A stretch of 64,000 bases of DNA, taken from positions 496,001 to 560,000 of the forward strand of contig OY969109.1 in NCBI GenBank assembly GCA_963698015.1, in the 5' to 3' direction. This document shows, piece by piece, positions 8,516 to 16,913 of the stretch (its first letter is position 1; every line of letters begins with the position of its first letter). Position numbers and translations under genes: made by a program. The notes beneath the pieces are model-generated. The model ran no database searches and was not told the DNA's origin. It worked only from the letters and a program-made list of their open reading frames with translations. Origin of the DNA: VAXT01 sp963698015. Lineage in GTDB: Bacteria > Actinomycetota > Thermoleophilia > Gaiellales > Gaiellaceae.

Positions 8516-8995
8516 GTGAGCTTCAACCAGTGGATGCTGGCCTTCCACGTGCTCGCCGCGTTCTCGCTCGTAGCGGGCAGCACCCTCTTCTGGGTGCTCA
8601 TCCTCGCGGTTCGCCGAATCGACACACCGGACGACACGCTCCGCCTGGGGCCCGTTGCGAGAGTCGGCAATGCGACGATCGGGATCGGGATGGGCGGCAC
8701 GATCATCCTCGGCATCTATCTCGCATTCGCGGTCGACGGCTATGCGATCTGGGACGGCTGGATCATCGCCGCGCTCGTGCTGTGGGTCGTCGGCGCAACG
8801 CTCGGCAAGCGAGTCGGTGAAGCCTTCATGCAGGGCCCGAGGAAGGCGCTCGAGCTCAAGCAGGCGGGAGAGGCCGGTCCGAATGCCGAGCTCCTTGCGC
8901 TCAACCGCACCTCGCACGGCGTCCGCTTGCACGCCCTGACCTCGGCCGTCCTGCTGCTGATCATCATCGACATGATCTGGAAGCCGGGCTCATGA
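8516..8995 (+). CDS. DUF2269-like integral membrane protein
   Basis: 159 residues from a GTG, four hydrophobic segments (near 7-29, 50-72, 80-98 and 135-155). The N-terminus (WMLAFHVLAAFSLVAGSTLFWVLI) and the family size resemble DUF2269 predicted membrane proteins. A His in TM1 and another near TM4 could be heme ligands, but this is speculation. The stop overlaps the next gene by ATGA, so the two are translationally coupled. Confidence 0.6.
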   Translation: MSFNQWMLAFHVLAAFSLVAGSTLFWVLILAVRRIDTPDDTLRLGPVARVGNATIGIGMGGTIILGIYLAFAVDGYAIWDGWIIAALVLWVVGATLGKRVGEAFMQGPRKALELKQAGEAGPNAELLALNRTSHGVRLHALTSAVLLLIIIDMIWKPGS

Positions 8996-9450
8996 GCGTG
9001 CTCGCCGTCGTCGCCGCCCGTCCAGCCAGCTGGAACCTCCCGCTCTTCGTGCACGTGCTCGGCGCGATGATCCTCGTCGCCGGCCTCGTCACAGGCACCG
9101 CCGCGCTCTTGTTCGCGAAGGGCGACGCGAAGCTGCTTCGCCTCGGCTTCTGGTCGCTGATGCTCGTCGCGTTCCCCGGCTGGGTGCTGATGCGTCTCGG
9201 TGCGGAGTGGGTGTATTCGAGGGGGTGGAAGGCCGTTTCCGACAAGCCGAACTGGCTCGACATCGGAACCCGAATCGCAGACATCGGCGGCCTCGTCCTC
9301 GTGATCGCGCTGATAATCGGCGGCATCGGAGTGCGCCGGCTGCAGGCGGGGAAGGGCGCGGGGCTGCTCAAGGCGACGCTCGTCCTCTCGGTCGTGCTCC
9401 TCGCAGCCTACGTCGTCGCCGTCTGGGCGATGGCCGGCAAGCCCGGCTAG
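8992..9450 (+). CDS. Four-helix membrane protein coupled to the DUF2269-like gene
   Basis: 152 residues with four TM segments (about 18-40, 52-70, 95-115 and 125-147). The first helix has the LFVHVLGAMILVAG pattern, similar to helix 1 of its neighbour, so the pair may be distant paralogues forming a heteromer. No function is recognised. Its TAG at 9448-9450 is followed in the same frame by 83 codons that encode the tail of an MFS transporter (9451-9699), an odd junction described separately. Confidence 0.6.
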   Translation: MSVLAVVAARPASWNLPLFVHVLGAMILVAGLVTGTAALLFAKGDAKLLRLGFWSLMLVAFPGWVLMRLGAEWVYSRGWKAVSDKPNWLDIGTRIADIGGLVLVIALIIGGIGVRRLQAGKGAGLLKATLVLSVVLLAAYVVAVWAMAGKPG

Positions 9451-9699
9451 CTCGGCATCGCGGCCGTCAGCACGATCGCGGCCACGGCGACGAGGAACTA
9501 CGCGGACGCCCATGCAGCGCTCACGGCCTCGAGCGCCCCTGCCCTCGACCACGGTTTCCAGACCGCGCTCTACGTGCTGACGGGGCTCCTGGTCGCCGGC
9601 GCGGCGATCGTGCTCACGCTCATGAGGCCGGCCTCGCAGCCGAGGGCGGAGACAGCGCCCGCGGACGCCGAGGCCGTCGTGCTGGACGAGGCGGCGTGA
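9451..9699 (+). pseudogene. C-terminal remnant of an EmrB/QacA-type MFS transporter
   Basis: Directly after the TAG of the preceding gene, and in its frame, 82 codons read LGIAAVSTIAATATRNY, then HGFQTALYVLTGLLVAGAAIVLTLM and a charged tail to a TGA. This is the last helix pair and cytoplasmic tail of a DHA2-family multidrug transporter. No start codon or upstream transporter sequence is present, so it is a deletion remnant, although readthrough of the TAG cannot be excluded. Confidence 0.7.
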
Positions 9700-9705
9700 T
9701 CCCAG

Positions 9706-10776
9706 TCAGTCGTGCCACACACCGTCTTGCTGGACGACCTCGCCGTCGAGCAGGATCTGGCCGCCGCGGCGCAGGTCCTTGACGATGTCCCAGTGGATCT
9801 CGCTCTGGTTCGTGCCGCCGATGTTCGGGAGGCCGTTGCCGAGCGCGAGGTGGACCGTGCCGTCGATCTTCTCGTCGAAGAGCGTGTTCCTCATGAAGCG
9901 CGTGATGCCCGGGTTGCAGCCGATGCCCAGCTCGCCGAGCCGGCGGGAGCCCTCGTCCCGGTCTAGCACGCCGAGGAAGAACTCCTCTTCGGTCGCGGCC
10001 GAGGCGTCGACGACCTTCCCGCCCTCGAAGCGCAGCCGGATGCCGGTCACGTCGCGCCCGAGGTACGGAGCCGGGAACTCGAGGAAGGAGATCGTGCCCT
10101 CCGCGGAGTCTTCGACGGGCGAGTAGTAGAACTCGCCGCCGGGCATGTTCGCGCCGCCGGCGTCGACCTCGCCCGTGCGTCCGGCGAGGCTGAGGGTGAG
10201 GGCCGTCTCCGCGCCGACGATCCGCACCTCGTCTGCGGCGTCGAAGGGCTCCATGTAGTGGCTCATGCGCTCGCGCTCTGCGTCCCAGTCGAGCAGACAC
10301 GCGCCGTAGAGGAAGTCCTCGTAGTCTCGGAGCGCCATGCCCGCGTCCTGGGCCAGAGCCGGGCACGGGTAGTTGCAGCCCACCCATTTCAGATCGTTCG
10401 TGAGAACGCGCTCGAGCGCGGGCCGAACGGAAGCCTGGAGCCGGCCGAGCCGCTCGGGAGGGATCGCGGCGATCTCGCGCGTGTTCTCCGGCGCGTCGAT
10501 CGCGATCAGCCCGTCGGCGCGCTCGAAGGCGTAGGCCTCGATCGGGGCGAGCGTGTCGATCAGTTCGTCGGGCGCCTCGAGGACCCACGGAAGGTTTCCG
10601 GTGAGGTTGGCCCGCACGAGGGCGTACGCGCCGCGCCGCCCGATCTGCCGGGCCACCTCGTCGACGAGCGGCCGCGCCATCGGCCCGCCCCAGAGGATCA
10701 CCTGCCAGCCGGGCTGGACTCCGACACAGGTCTCGACGAGGATCCGTGCGTACTGCTCGATCCGCGGGTCGCGCAT
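9706..10776 (-). CDS. M29-family metallo-aminopeptidase
   Basis: 356 residues, close to the usual length of about 370-410 for thermophilic aminopeptidases AmpS/AmpT. RIEQYARILVETCVGVQPGWQV is the family N-terminus. Late motifs LGELGIGCNPGITRFMRNTLFDEKIDGTVHLALGN and GTNQSEIHWDIVKDL carry the Glu, His, His-x-Asp metal ligands expected of the two-metal site. The protein would release N-terminal amino acids in the cytoplasm. The ATG at 10776 lacks a clear ribosome-binding site; the divergent spacer to the next gene is only 42 bp, so leaderless transcription is plausible. Confidence 0.9.
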   Translation of the reverse strand: MRDPRIEQYARILVETCVGVQPGWQVILWGGPMARPLVDEVARQIGRRGAYALVRANLTGNLPWVLEAPDELIDTLAPIEAYAFERADGLIAIDAPENTREIAAIPPERLGRLQASVRPALERVLTNDLKWVGCNYPCPALAQDAGMALRDYEDFLYGACLLDWDAERERMSHYMEPFDAADEVRIVGAETALTLSLAGRTGEVDAGGANMPGGEFYYSPVEDSAEGTISFLEFPAPYLGRDVTGIRLRFEGGKVVDASAATEEEFFLGVLDRDEGSRRLGELGIGCNPGITRFMRNTLFDEKIDGTVHLALGNGLPNIGGTNQSEIHWDIVKDLRRGGQILLDGEVVQQDGVWHD

Positions 10777-10818
10777 GCGTGAGCGGGAATGCTACGGCGT
10801 CATGCATAAGCTGACCAG

Positions 10819-11496
10819 GTGGCGGACAAGCGAAACGAGGTTTCGAGCCGCGTCCGCGTCCGCCGCGGGCCGACGAAGGGGCGCTACGACCGCGCGTCGA
10901 TCGACGAGGTCCTCGATCGCGGACTGCTCGCGCACGTGGCCTTCTCGGACGGAGACGAGGCGGTCTGCATCCCGATGCTCTACGCGCGCGTCGGCGACAC
11001 CGTCTACATCCACGGCTCGACCGCGAGTCGTGCCGTTCGGGCGCTCGCCGCGGGCGCTCCGGCCTGCGTCACGGTAACGCTCGTGCACGCGCTCGTGCTC
11101 GCGCGCTCGGCCTTCGAGCACTCGGCGAACTACGACTCGGTGATGGTCTTCGGAACGTTCACGCTCGTCGAGGACGAGGCGGAGCGCCTGCGCGCGTTCG
11201 AGGCGTTCACCGAGAAGCTGCTGCCGGGCCGCTGGGACGAGGCGCGCCAGCCGAACGCGAAGGAGCTGAAGGCGACCTCGATCCTCGCGCTCGAGATCGA
11301 CGAGGCCTCGGCCAAGGCGCGGAGCGGCGGGCCGGACGACGACGACTCGGAGGATGCCGCGCTGGACGTGTGGGCGGGGGTCGTCCCGATCGTGTCCTCG
11401 TACGGAACGCCGACAGCCTCGCCCGGGCTCCGCGAAGGCATCCCGGTCCCCGAGAGCGTCAGACGGCTGCTCTCTCTTCCAGCTCCTCCTGGATGA
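10819..11496 (+). CDS. FMN-binding split-barrel protein of the pyridoxamine-phosphate-oxidase-like family
   Basis: 225 residues from a GTG. After an N-terminal basic stretch, 'RASIDEVLDRGLLAHVAFSDGDEAVCIPMLYARVGDTVYIHGSTASR' is the first half of the flavin-nucleotide-binding split barrel. 'YDSVMVFGTFTLVEDEAER' and the helix before 'LEIDEASAKARSGGP' complete it. Members reduce or bind flavins, F420 or heme; the exact activity is unknown. The C-terminus overlaps convergently by 38 bp with the cupin gene. Confidence 0.8.
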   Translation: MADKRNEVSSRVRVRRGPTKGRYDRASIDEVLDRGLLAHVAFSDGDEAVCIPMLYARVGDTVYIHGSTASRAVRALAAGAPACVTVTLVHALVLARSAFEHSANYDSVMVFGTFTLVEDEAERLRAFEAFTEKLLPGRWDEARQPNAKELKATSILALEIDEASAKARSGGPDDDDSEDAALDVWAGVVPIVSSYGTPTASPGLREGIPVPESVRRLLSLPAPPG

Positions 11497-11812
11497 TCCG
11501 CGGCGAGTCGTGGACGCAGATCAGGTCGAGCCGTCCCGGGCCGAGGTTCACGAACTTGTGCGGCGTGTCGGGCCCGACGACGAGGATGTCACCGGCGCCG
11601 GCCTCCACGTCCTGACCGTCGGCGGTGAACCGCACCTGTCCCGAGCGGACGATCCACGTCTCCGAGTACGGGTGCCGGTGCAGCCCCGGCCCCTCGCCCG
11701 GCTCGTTGTCGACCAGGAACATCGAGACGCCCGAGCCGTAGGCCTCGCCCTCGAAGCGCAGCGTCCGGTTGGCCGCGCGCCGCTGCTCGTCCGCCCGTAT
11801 GACGCTGTGCAC
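11459..11812 (-). CDS. Cupin-domain protein
   Basis: 117 residues forming a single cupin barrel. Motif 1 is GLHRHPYSETWIVRSGQ (HxH, then E) and motif 2 GDILVVGPDTPHKFVN (PxxxH), so a 2-His/Glu/His metal site is intact. Small stand-alone cupins of this kind bind metals or small ligands; the substrate is unknown. The ATG lies 4 nt after the stop of the MMPL transporter, so it is probably the second gene of that operon. Confidence 0.85.
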   Translation of the reverse strand: MHSVIRADEQRRAANRTLRFEGEAYGSGVSMFLVDNEPGEGPGLHRHPYSETWIVRSGQVRFTADGQDVEAGAGDILVVGPDTPHKFVNLGPGRLDLICVHDSPRIIQEELEERAAV

Positions 11813-11816
11813 TTGC

Positions 11817-14102
11817 TCAGCCCTCGCCGGCCGGCACCGGCCGTTCGCCCCCGTACTCCGCTGCGCGCTCGCCGTCGTGCGGCGGCTCGATCGTGATGTT
11901 CGGCAGCAACCTGTCGAGCCACCGCGGGATGTACCAGGTCTTCTCGCCCATCAGAGTCATGAAGGCTGGGATGAGCGTCATCTTCACGACGAGCGCGTCG
12001 GTCAAGATCGCCACCGCGAGCAGCAGGCCGAACTCCTTGGAGATGCGGTCGGGGGTGAGGATGAAGGCCGAAAAGACCGTGGCCATGATGATCGCCGCCG
12101 CCACGATGACGCGCCCGATCGCGGCGATTCCATGCTCGACCGCGTCCTTCGTGTTCAGCCCGTGGACGTGCTCCTCCCGAATGCGGCTCGCGAGAAACAC
12201 CATGTAGTCCATCGACAGGCCGAAGAGGATCGCGAACGCGATCGGCGGAACGAAGGTCTCGATCGGCCCCGTCCGGTCCAGCCCCGTCAGGCTCAGCAGG
12301 TATCCCTTCTGCATCACGAGCGTGAGCACGCCGAACCCGATGAACGCCGACAGGATGGTCGTGATCGCCGCCGTCAGGGAGATGACGATCGACCGGAAGG
12401 CCATTGCGAGCACGATGAACGTGACGCCGATGATGTAGAGCAGGAAGAGCGGCAGCCGCTGCATGATCCGGTCGGCGATGTCGATGAACGCGGCGTTCAG
12501 CCCGGACACGTAGACGGCAGCGGGGCTGCCCGCGGTCGCAGCCGGCACGACGACGTCGCGTAGCTGGTGGACCAGCTGCGCCGTGCTCTCGTCCTGGGGC
12601 GCCGAGTTGGGCGTGACGAAGACGATCGCGACGGTCTTCGCGTCGTTGAACTGCGGTTTCCTGACCGAGGCGACATCGTCGAACCCGCGCACGCGTTGGT
12701 AGACCCGTTGCGGAGCATCCTCGTCTCCCTTCACGTCGACGACGATCGGGATCGGGCCGTTGAATCCCGGTCCGAAGCCCTCGGCCAGGAGGTCGTAGGC
12801 GCGACGCGCGGTCTGGTTGGTCGGCTGGGTCCCCTGGTCGGCAGCCCCCAAGCGCACGAGCCCAGACGTCCCGGCCAGAACGAGCCCGGCCACGAGCAGG
12901 ATCCAGAAGACCGGCTTGGCGTGAGCGGTCACGAACCGGCCCCAGCGAGCGATCAGCGTCTTCTCACGGCCGGCCTCGGAGTCGTCGATCGGCTTGAGGA
13001 ACGGAACCTTCCACCGATCGATCCTGTGTCCCAGCTTCGCCAGCACCGCGATCAGCAGCGAGTTCGCGATCAGCACCGTGGTCAGCACGCCCAGGGCCGC
13101 GCCGATGCCGAGCTTGGTCACGAAGTCGAGCCCGAAGAACGCGAGCCCCGTGACCGAGATCGCGACCGTGAGGCCCGCGAAGAGCACGGCCCTGCCGGCG
13201 GTGGCGCCGGCCTCGGTCGCCGCGTCGACCGGCGACATGCCCTCGTGCAGGAACTGTCTGAACCGCGTGACGATGAACAGCGAGTAGTCGATCCCGACGC
13301 CGATCCCGATCATCGACACGAGGATCGGCGTGATCGTGTTGATGTCGGTCAGCCCGGCAAGGATGAAGAGGAGGATGAACGCCGTTCCGACGGCTACGAG
13401 CGCGAGCGCGATCGGAATCGAGGTCGCGACGAACGTGCGGAAGACGATCATGAGCACGATGAACGCGGCCAGGAAGCCGAGCAGCTCCTGGATTCCCTGC
13501 TGGATGGGCGGGGCCTCGGCCTCGCCGTTGAACTCTGCGGTCACTCCCGCCGGCTCGACCGTGTCACGGACCGCGTTTTCCACGGCGACGACCTGGGGAC
13601 GATCAGCGGTATTGACGACGTCCGAGAACTGCGCCTCGGCGTACGCGATCCGTCCGTCGTTGGAGAACGTCTGGTCGGAGAACGGATCGCCGACGCTATC
13701 GATGCCCACCTTGCCGTCCTTGGGCTTGAACTCCGGGGTCTTGAGCTTCGCAATCGCTGCGTTGACCGCGGCCTTGCGCTCGGGCGTGTCGAGACGCTCG
13801 CCCTTGGGCGCGGCGAACACGAGGTTCAGCACGGCGCCCTGCTCCGAGGAGAACTCCGCCTTGATCAGATCGGTGGCCTTCTGCGTGTCCGAGCCCGGGA
13901 TCTCGAACTTGTCCTTGAGGCCACCGCCGATGGTGAACGCGAGAACGAGAAGGACTGCGATCGACGCGAGCGAGGCAAAGATCACCTTCCAGGGGTGCGA
14001 CGCGCACACACGATCCCAGCGCGCGAGCACTCCTGTCGAGAGCCGTTCGTGCGCCAGGCGCCTGCCGGACTGATTTTCAGGTGGCGTGTTGTGTTCTGTC
14101 AT
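11817..14102 (-). CDS. MMPL/RND-family membrane transporter
   Basis: 761 residues with 11-12 TM segments in two repeats separated by large external loops, as in actinobacterial MMPL exporters. The paired TM4 and TM10 motifs GIGVGIDYSLFIVTRFRQ and LFGLSMDYMVFLASRIREE contain the conserved Asp-Tyr proton-relay signature. Export of lipids or hydrophobic compounds driven by proton-motive force is inferred from the family. The gene lies directly upstream of the cupin gene, in one operon. Its upstream region contains an 8-bp inverted repeat that might bind a repressor. Confidence 0.93.
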   Translation of the reverse strand: MTEHNTPPENQSGRRLAHERLSTGVLARWDRVCASHPWKVIFASLASIAVLLVLAFTIGGGLKDKFEIPGSDTQKATDLIKAEFSSEQGAVLNLVFAAPKGERLDTPERKAAVNAAIAKLKTPEFKPKDGKVGIDSVGDPFSDQTFSNDGRIAYAEAQFSDVVNTADRPQVVAVENAVRDTVEPAGVTAEFNGEAEAPPIQQGIQELLGFLAAFIVLMIVFRTFVATSIPIALALVAVGTAFILLFILAGLTDINTITPILVSMIGIGVGIDYSLFIVTRFRQFLHEGMSPVDAATEAGATAGRAVLFAGLTVAISVTGLAFFGLDFVTKLGIGAALGVLTTVLIANSLLIAVLAKLGHRIDRWKVPFLKPIDDSEAGREKTLIARWGRFVTAHAKPVFWILLVAGLVLAGTSGLVRLGAADQGTQPTNQTARRAYDLLAEGFGPGFNGPIPIVVDVKGDEDAPQRVYQRVRGFDDVASVRKPQFNDAKTVAIVFVTPNSAPQDESTAQLVHQLRDVVVPAATAGSPAAVYVSGLNAAFIDIADRIMQRLPLFLLYIIGVTFIVLAMAFRSIVISLTAAITTILSAFIGFGVLTLVMQKGYLLSLTGLDRTGPIETFVPPIAFAILFGLSMDYMVFLASRIREEHVHGLNTKDAVEHGIAAIGRVIVAAAIIMATVFSAFILTPDRISKEFGLLLAVAILTDALVVKMTLIPAFMTLMGEKTWYIPRWLDRLLPNITIEPPHDGERAAEYGGERPVPAGEG

Positions 14103-14128
14103 TCGAGTTCTCCCCCCGGCCTCTTTGA

Positions 14129-14180
14129 TTTCACTACCGACTTCTCGCGACCTTGAAACTCATCGCCGACGTTAGTGAAA
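14129..14180. promoter_or_regulatory. Spaced inverted repeat upstream of the MMPL gene
   Basis: TTTCACTA (14129-14136) and TAGTGAAA (14173-14180) are perfect inverted 8-mers 36 bp apart, 27 bp upstream of the MMPL start. Spacing is wider than for a single dimer site. It could be two half-operators or chance. Confidence 0.22.
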
Positions 14181-14290
14181 CCAACGTCGACCTCGCCAGA
14201 AGATTTCCGCTCTTTCCGAAAAAGGGACGTCTTGAGGCCGCTTCTTTCCACCTGTCGATCGTGCCGCAGCAGACGATCGCGTAAGGAGTT

Positions 14291-14321
14291 GGGAGCCCGT
14301 CGGCCGGCCCGGCGGGCTCCC
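14291..14321 (-). terminator. Hairpin terminator after the VOC gene
   Basis: Arms GGGAGCCCG (14291-14299) and CGGGCTCCC (14313-14321) pair perfectly around a 13-nt GC-rich loop, 12 bp beyond the stop of the minus-strand VOC gene at 14334. It separates that gene from the MMPL operon. Confidence 0.7.
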
Positions 14322-14333
14322 ACTCGTTCTGTC

Positions 14334-14807
14334 CTAGGCGCTGGCCATTGCGGCCATCGCCGCCTTGCCGCGCTCCTCGATCTCGTCCGGCGTCAGGTCC
14401 TCGACGTGCGTCGCGATCGACCAGTTGTGGCCGAACGGGTCGGTGATCGAGCCGAAGCGGTCGCCCCAGAACTGGTCCTCGACCTCCATCGTCACAGTCG
14501 CGCCTGCATCGACCGCCTTCTGCACGACTGCGTCGACGTCCTCGACGTACATGAAGATGCTCGCGCTCGTGCCGCCGAGCTCCTTCGGCGGCCTCGTGGA
14601 TGCCTGCGGGAACGGATCGGAGAGCATCACGTGCGAGTCGCCGATCTTGAGCTCGGCGTGCCCGATCTTCCCGTCGGGCGCATCCATGCGGACGGTCTCC
14701 TCGGCGCCGAACGCCTTCTTGTAGTAGTCGATCGCCTCCGCGGCGTCATCGACGGCCAGGTAGGGCGAAACCGTGTTGTACCCCTCGGGAATCGGCTGGG
14801 TAGCCAT
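14334..14807 (-). CDS. Glyoxalase/PhnB-like VOC protein
   Basis: 157 residues with a good ribosome-binding site (GAGAGGAC before ATG). 'VSPYLAVDDAAEAIDYYKKAFGAEE' and 'DPFGHNWSIATHVEDLTPDEI' are typical of PhnB-like VOC proteins found across actinobacteria. It probably binds a small ligand; despite the PhnB name there is no phosphonate gene here. It is a different VOC subfamily from the one at 7945-8418. Monocistronic, terminated by the hairpin at 14291. Confidence 0.88.
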   Translation of the reverse strand: MATQPIPEGYNTVSPYLAVDDAAEAIDYYKKAFGAEETVRMDAPDGKIGHAELKIGDSHVMLSDPFPQASTRPPKELGGTSASIFMYVEDVDAVVQKAVDAGATVTMEVEDQFWGDRFGSITDPFGHNWSIATHVEDLTPDEIEERGKAAMAAMASA

Positions 14808-14922
14808 GTCCTCTCTCCCTTCGATCGTCGTGAACGAGGCGCCTTCGATACTACGGGCCGACCGATGAATTCCGGGTTACGCGGAGGTCTTGGTAACCAA
14901 ACCGAAACAGGAAGGACATGAC

Positions 14923-15573
14923 ATGTCTCGATTCTTCCTCGACATCTCGATGTCGCTCGACGGCTTCGTCGCCGGGCCGGAGCCGACGCTCGAGCAACCG
15001 CTCGGCGTAGGCGGCGAGCGACTGCACGACTGGGCGCTTCGCCTGGCGAGCTGGCGGGAGATGCACGGCCTCGAAGGGGGTGAGACCGGACCGGACGACG
15101 AGCTCGCGCGTGCGGCCATTGACCGAGTTGGCGCCGAGATCATGGGCCGGCGGATGTTCAGCGGCGGCGAGGGCCCGTGGGAGGGCGACCCGAACGCCGA
15201 CGCCTGGTGGGGCGACAACCCGCCCTTCCACGTCCCGGTCTACGTGCTCACGCATCACCCGCGTGAAAGCGAGGTCAAGGACGGCGGGACGACGTTCCAC
15301 TTCGTGACCGACGGGATCGAGAGCGCTCTCGAGCAAGCCCGCGCCGCGGCCGGCGACAGGGACGTGGCGCTCGGCGGCGGCGCCTCGGTCGCGCAGCAAT
15401 ACCTGGCGGCCGGGCTCCTGGACGAGCTGCACATCCACGTCGCCCCGGTCCTGCTCGGTGGAGGTGTGAGCCTGTTCGGCGATCTGGGCGCCGACGCGCC
15501 GAGGCTGAAGCTGACGAAGGTCGTCGAGTCGCCGCACGTGACCCACCTCAGCTACGAGGTCGAGAAGGCCTAG
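14923..15573 (+). CDS. RibD C-terminal-like/dihydrofolate-reductase-fold protein
   Basis: 216 residues from the ATG at 14923 (GAAGGA upstream; an earlier in-frame codon at 14890 has none). 'FLDISMSLDGFVAGPE' is the first strand of the RibD-C/DHFR-like fold, 'AEIMGRRMFSGGEGPWEG' and 'VYVLTHHPRE' follow, and 'DVALGGGASVAQQYLAAGLLDELHIHVAPVLLGGGVSLF' is the NADPH-binding end. An NADPH-dependent reductase is expected; the substrate is unknown. It overlaps the stop of the convergent M15 gene by 4 bp. Confidence 0.88.
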   Translation: MSRFFLDISMSLDGFVAGPEPTLEQPLGVGGERLHDWALRLASWREMHGLEGGETGPDDELARAAIDRVGAEIMGRRMFSGGEGPWEGDPNADAWWGDNPPFHVPVYVLTHHPRESEVKDGGTTFHFVTDGIESALEQARAAAGDRDVALGGGASVAQQYLAAGLLDELHIHVAPVLLGGGVSLFGDLGADAPRLKLTKVVESPHVTHLSYEVEKA

Positions 15574-16172
15574 CCGCCTGTGGCCGAGAAGTGCTGGTAG
15601 TCCGGGGTGACCGTCCAGCGGCCGCCCCACTGCCAGCCGACCGACGCGAAGGCGCTGACGAGCAGCCCGCCGCGGACGGCCATTCCCGGCCGGACGTTCG
15701 TGCGGTCGAGGTATGTCCGGCCCGCGCGCGGGTGGACGCGGCCGCTCTCGAGGTACGGGTTCTCGACCGGGTTCACGTCGATCGCGAGGCCGTAGGCATG
15801 CGCCGACCAGCGCTTCGGGCCTGGGCCGACCGCGTAGCGGCAGTTGAACGTGGCCGTGTTGTCGGCCGCTAGCGAGCGCTCGTCGTTCCCGCCGTACGCG
15901 TCGATCGAGCGCATCCGCCGGATCGGGAAGCGCGCCCGGTAGAGCCGGCGGAAGACGACGGTCAGATCGCCGACGGCGCTCCGGTTGACGATCACCGTCC
16001 CGACATGGCTCTTCCCGTCGAAGCCCCAGTAGCCGATCCGGAGCCTGCGTAGCGACGACGGGCCGACCGGGCAGCCCCGATGCCACGAATACGGAAGCTG
16101 CGCGCGTGTCACGGGTGCCACGGTGTGCGTGAAGGGTGGCGCCGCGAGGAGAGCGAGCAATGCGAGGCTCAT
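15570..16172 (-). CDS. Secreted M15-family D-alanyl-D-alanine carboxypeptidase-like protein
   Basis: 200 residues with a signal peptide. Zinc ligands are visible: 'SAHAYGLAIDVNPVENP' gives the His and Asp of the SxHxxGxAxD motif, and 'PDYQHFS' gives the last His. 'FPIRRMRSIDAYGGNDERSLAADNTATFNCR' is typical of M15C enzymes. It would trim peptidoglycan stem peptides outside the membrane. The divergent neighbour is an L,D-transpeptidase, so the 29-bp intergenic gap may drive two wall-remodelling genes together. Confidence 0.88.
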   Translation of the reverse strand: MSLALLALLAAPPFTHTVAPVTRAQLPYSWHRGCPVGPSSLRRLRIGYWGFDGKSHVGTVIVNRSAVGDLTVVFRRLYRARFPIRRMRSIDAYGGNDERSLAADNTATFNCRYAVGPGPKRWSAHAYGLAIDVNPVENPYLESGRVHPRAGRTYLDRTNVRPGMAVRGGLLVSAFASVGWQWGGRWTVTPDYQHFSATGG

Positions 16173-16201
16173 GGCCCATCGAGACTAGTCTGGTTGGCCG
16201 G

Positions 16202-16913
16202 ATGAAGCTGACCTGCGCGCTCCTGGCCTGCCTGGCGCTCCTTCCCGTGGCGACCGCGACGGGCACGAGCTCTGCGGCCGCACCGTGCCCGCCCACGCTC
16301 GCGAACCAGCTCGCGGACACGGGCTCGGCGACGCAGCTGGTCACGGTCGCGTCGCTCCGGTCGGGCTCGCAGACCGGAGCCGTCCGCGTCTGGGAGAAGC
16401 GCGGCGACTGCTGGACACAGGTCACCGGCCCGTGGACGGCATGGCTCGGCATCCGCGGCATCTCCGAGCACAAGCGCGAGGGAGACCTGAAGACCCCGAG
16501 CGGCGCGTTCGGGATCCAGCCGGTGATGTTCGGCCTCGCGCCGAACCCGGGCGTGCGCTACCGCTATCACCGCATCGTCTGCGGTGACTGGTGGGTCGAG
16601 GATCCCCGCTCTCCCTCCTACAACCGGTTCCGCCACGTCCCCTGCGGGCGGCGGCCGCCGTTCCGGATCACGAGCGAGGACATGTCGAGGTCACCGACGG
16701 CGTATCGCCACCTCGCGGTGATCGACTACAACGCGCATCCGATCGTGCCGGGCCGCGGCTCGGGCATCTTCCTCCACGTCAGCCACGGCAACCCGACCCT
16801 CGGCTGCGTCAGCCTTCGCTCTGCCCAGGCTGGTGAAGCTCCTGCGCTGGTTCGACCCCGGCAAGCGCCCGCTGATCGTGATCGGGACGCGCGCCTCAAT
16901 CAGAAAGTTCTAG
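16202..16913 (+). pseudogene. L,D-transpeptidase-family (YkuD-like) protein with a +1 frameshift near its end
   Basis: The frame from ATG 16202 has a signal peptide and a YkuD-like domain ending in IFLHVSHGNPTLGCVSL, with the catalytic His and Cys. Right after the Cys motif it runs into unrelated residues. One nucleotide out of frame, from 16821, the bases encode LPRLVKLLRWFDPGKRPLIVIG and a TAG at 16911-16913, exactly the expected family C-terminus. The interval is 712 nt (3n+1), so a single extra base near 16816-16820 explains it. The catalytic core is untouched, but the last 30 residues are lost. It may be a sequencing or assembly error rather than a dead gene. Confidence 0.85.

Noticed and set aside
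14099..14323. 74-codon minus-strand frame overlapping the MMPL start
   Set aside because: Low-information basic residues, covers the terminator hairpin and the inverted repeat, no recognisable domain.
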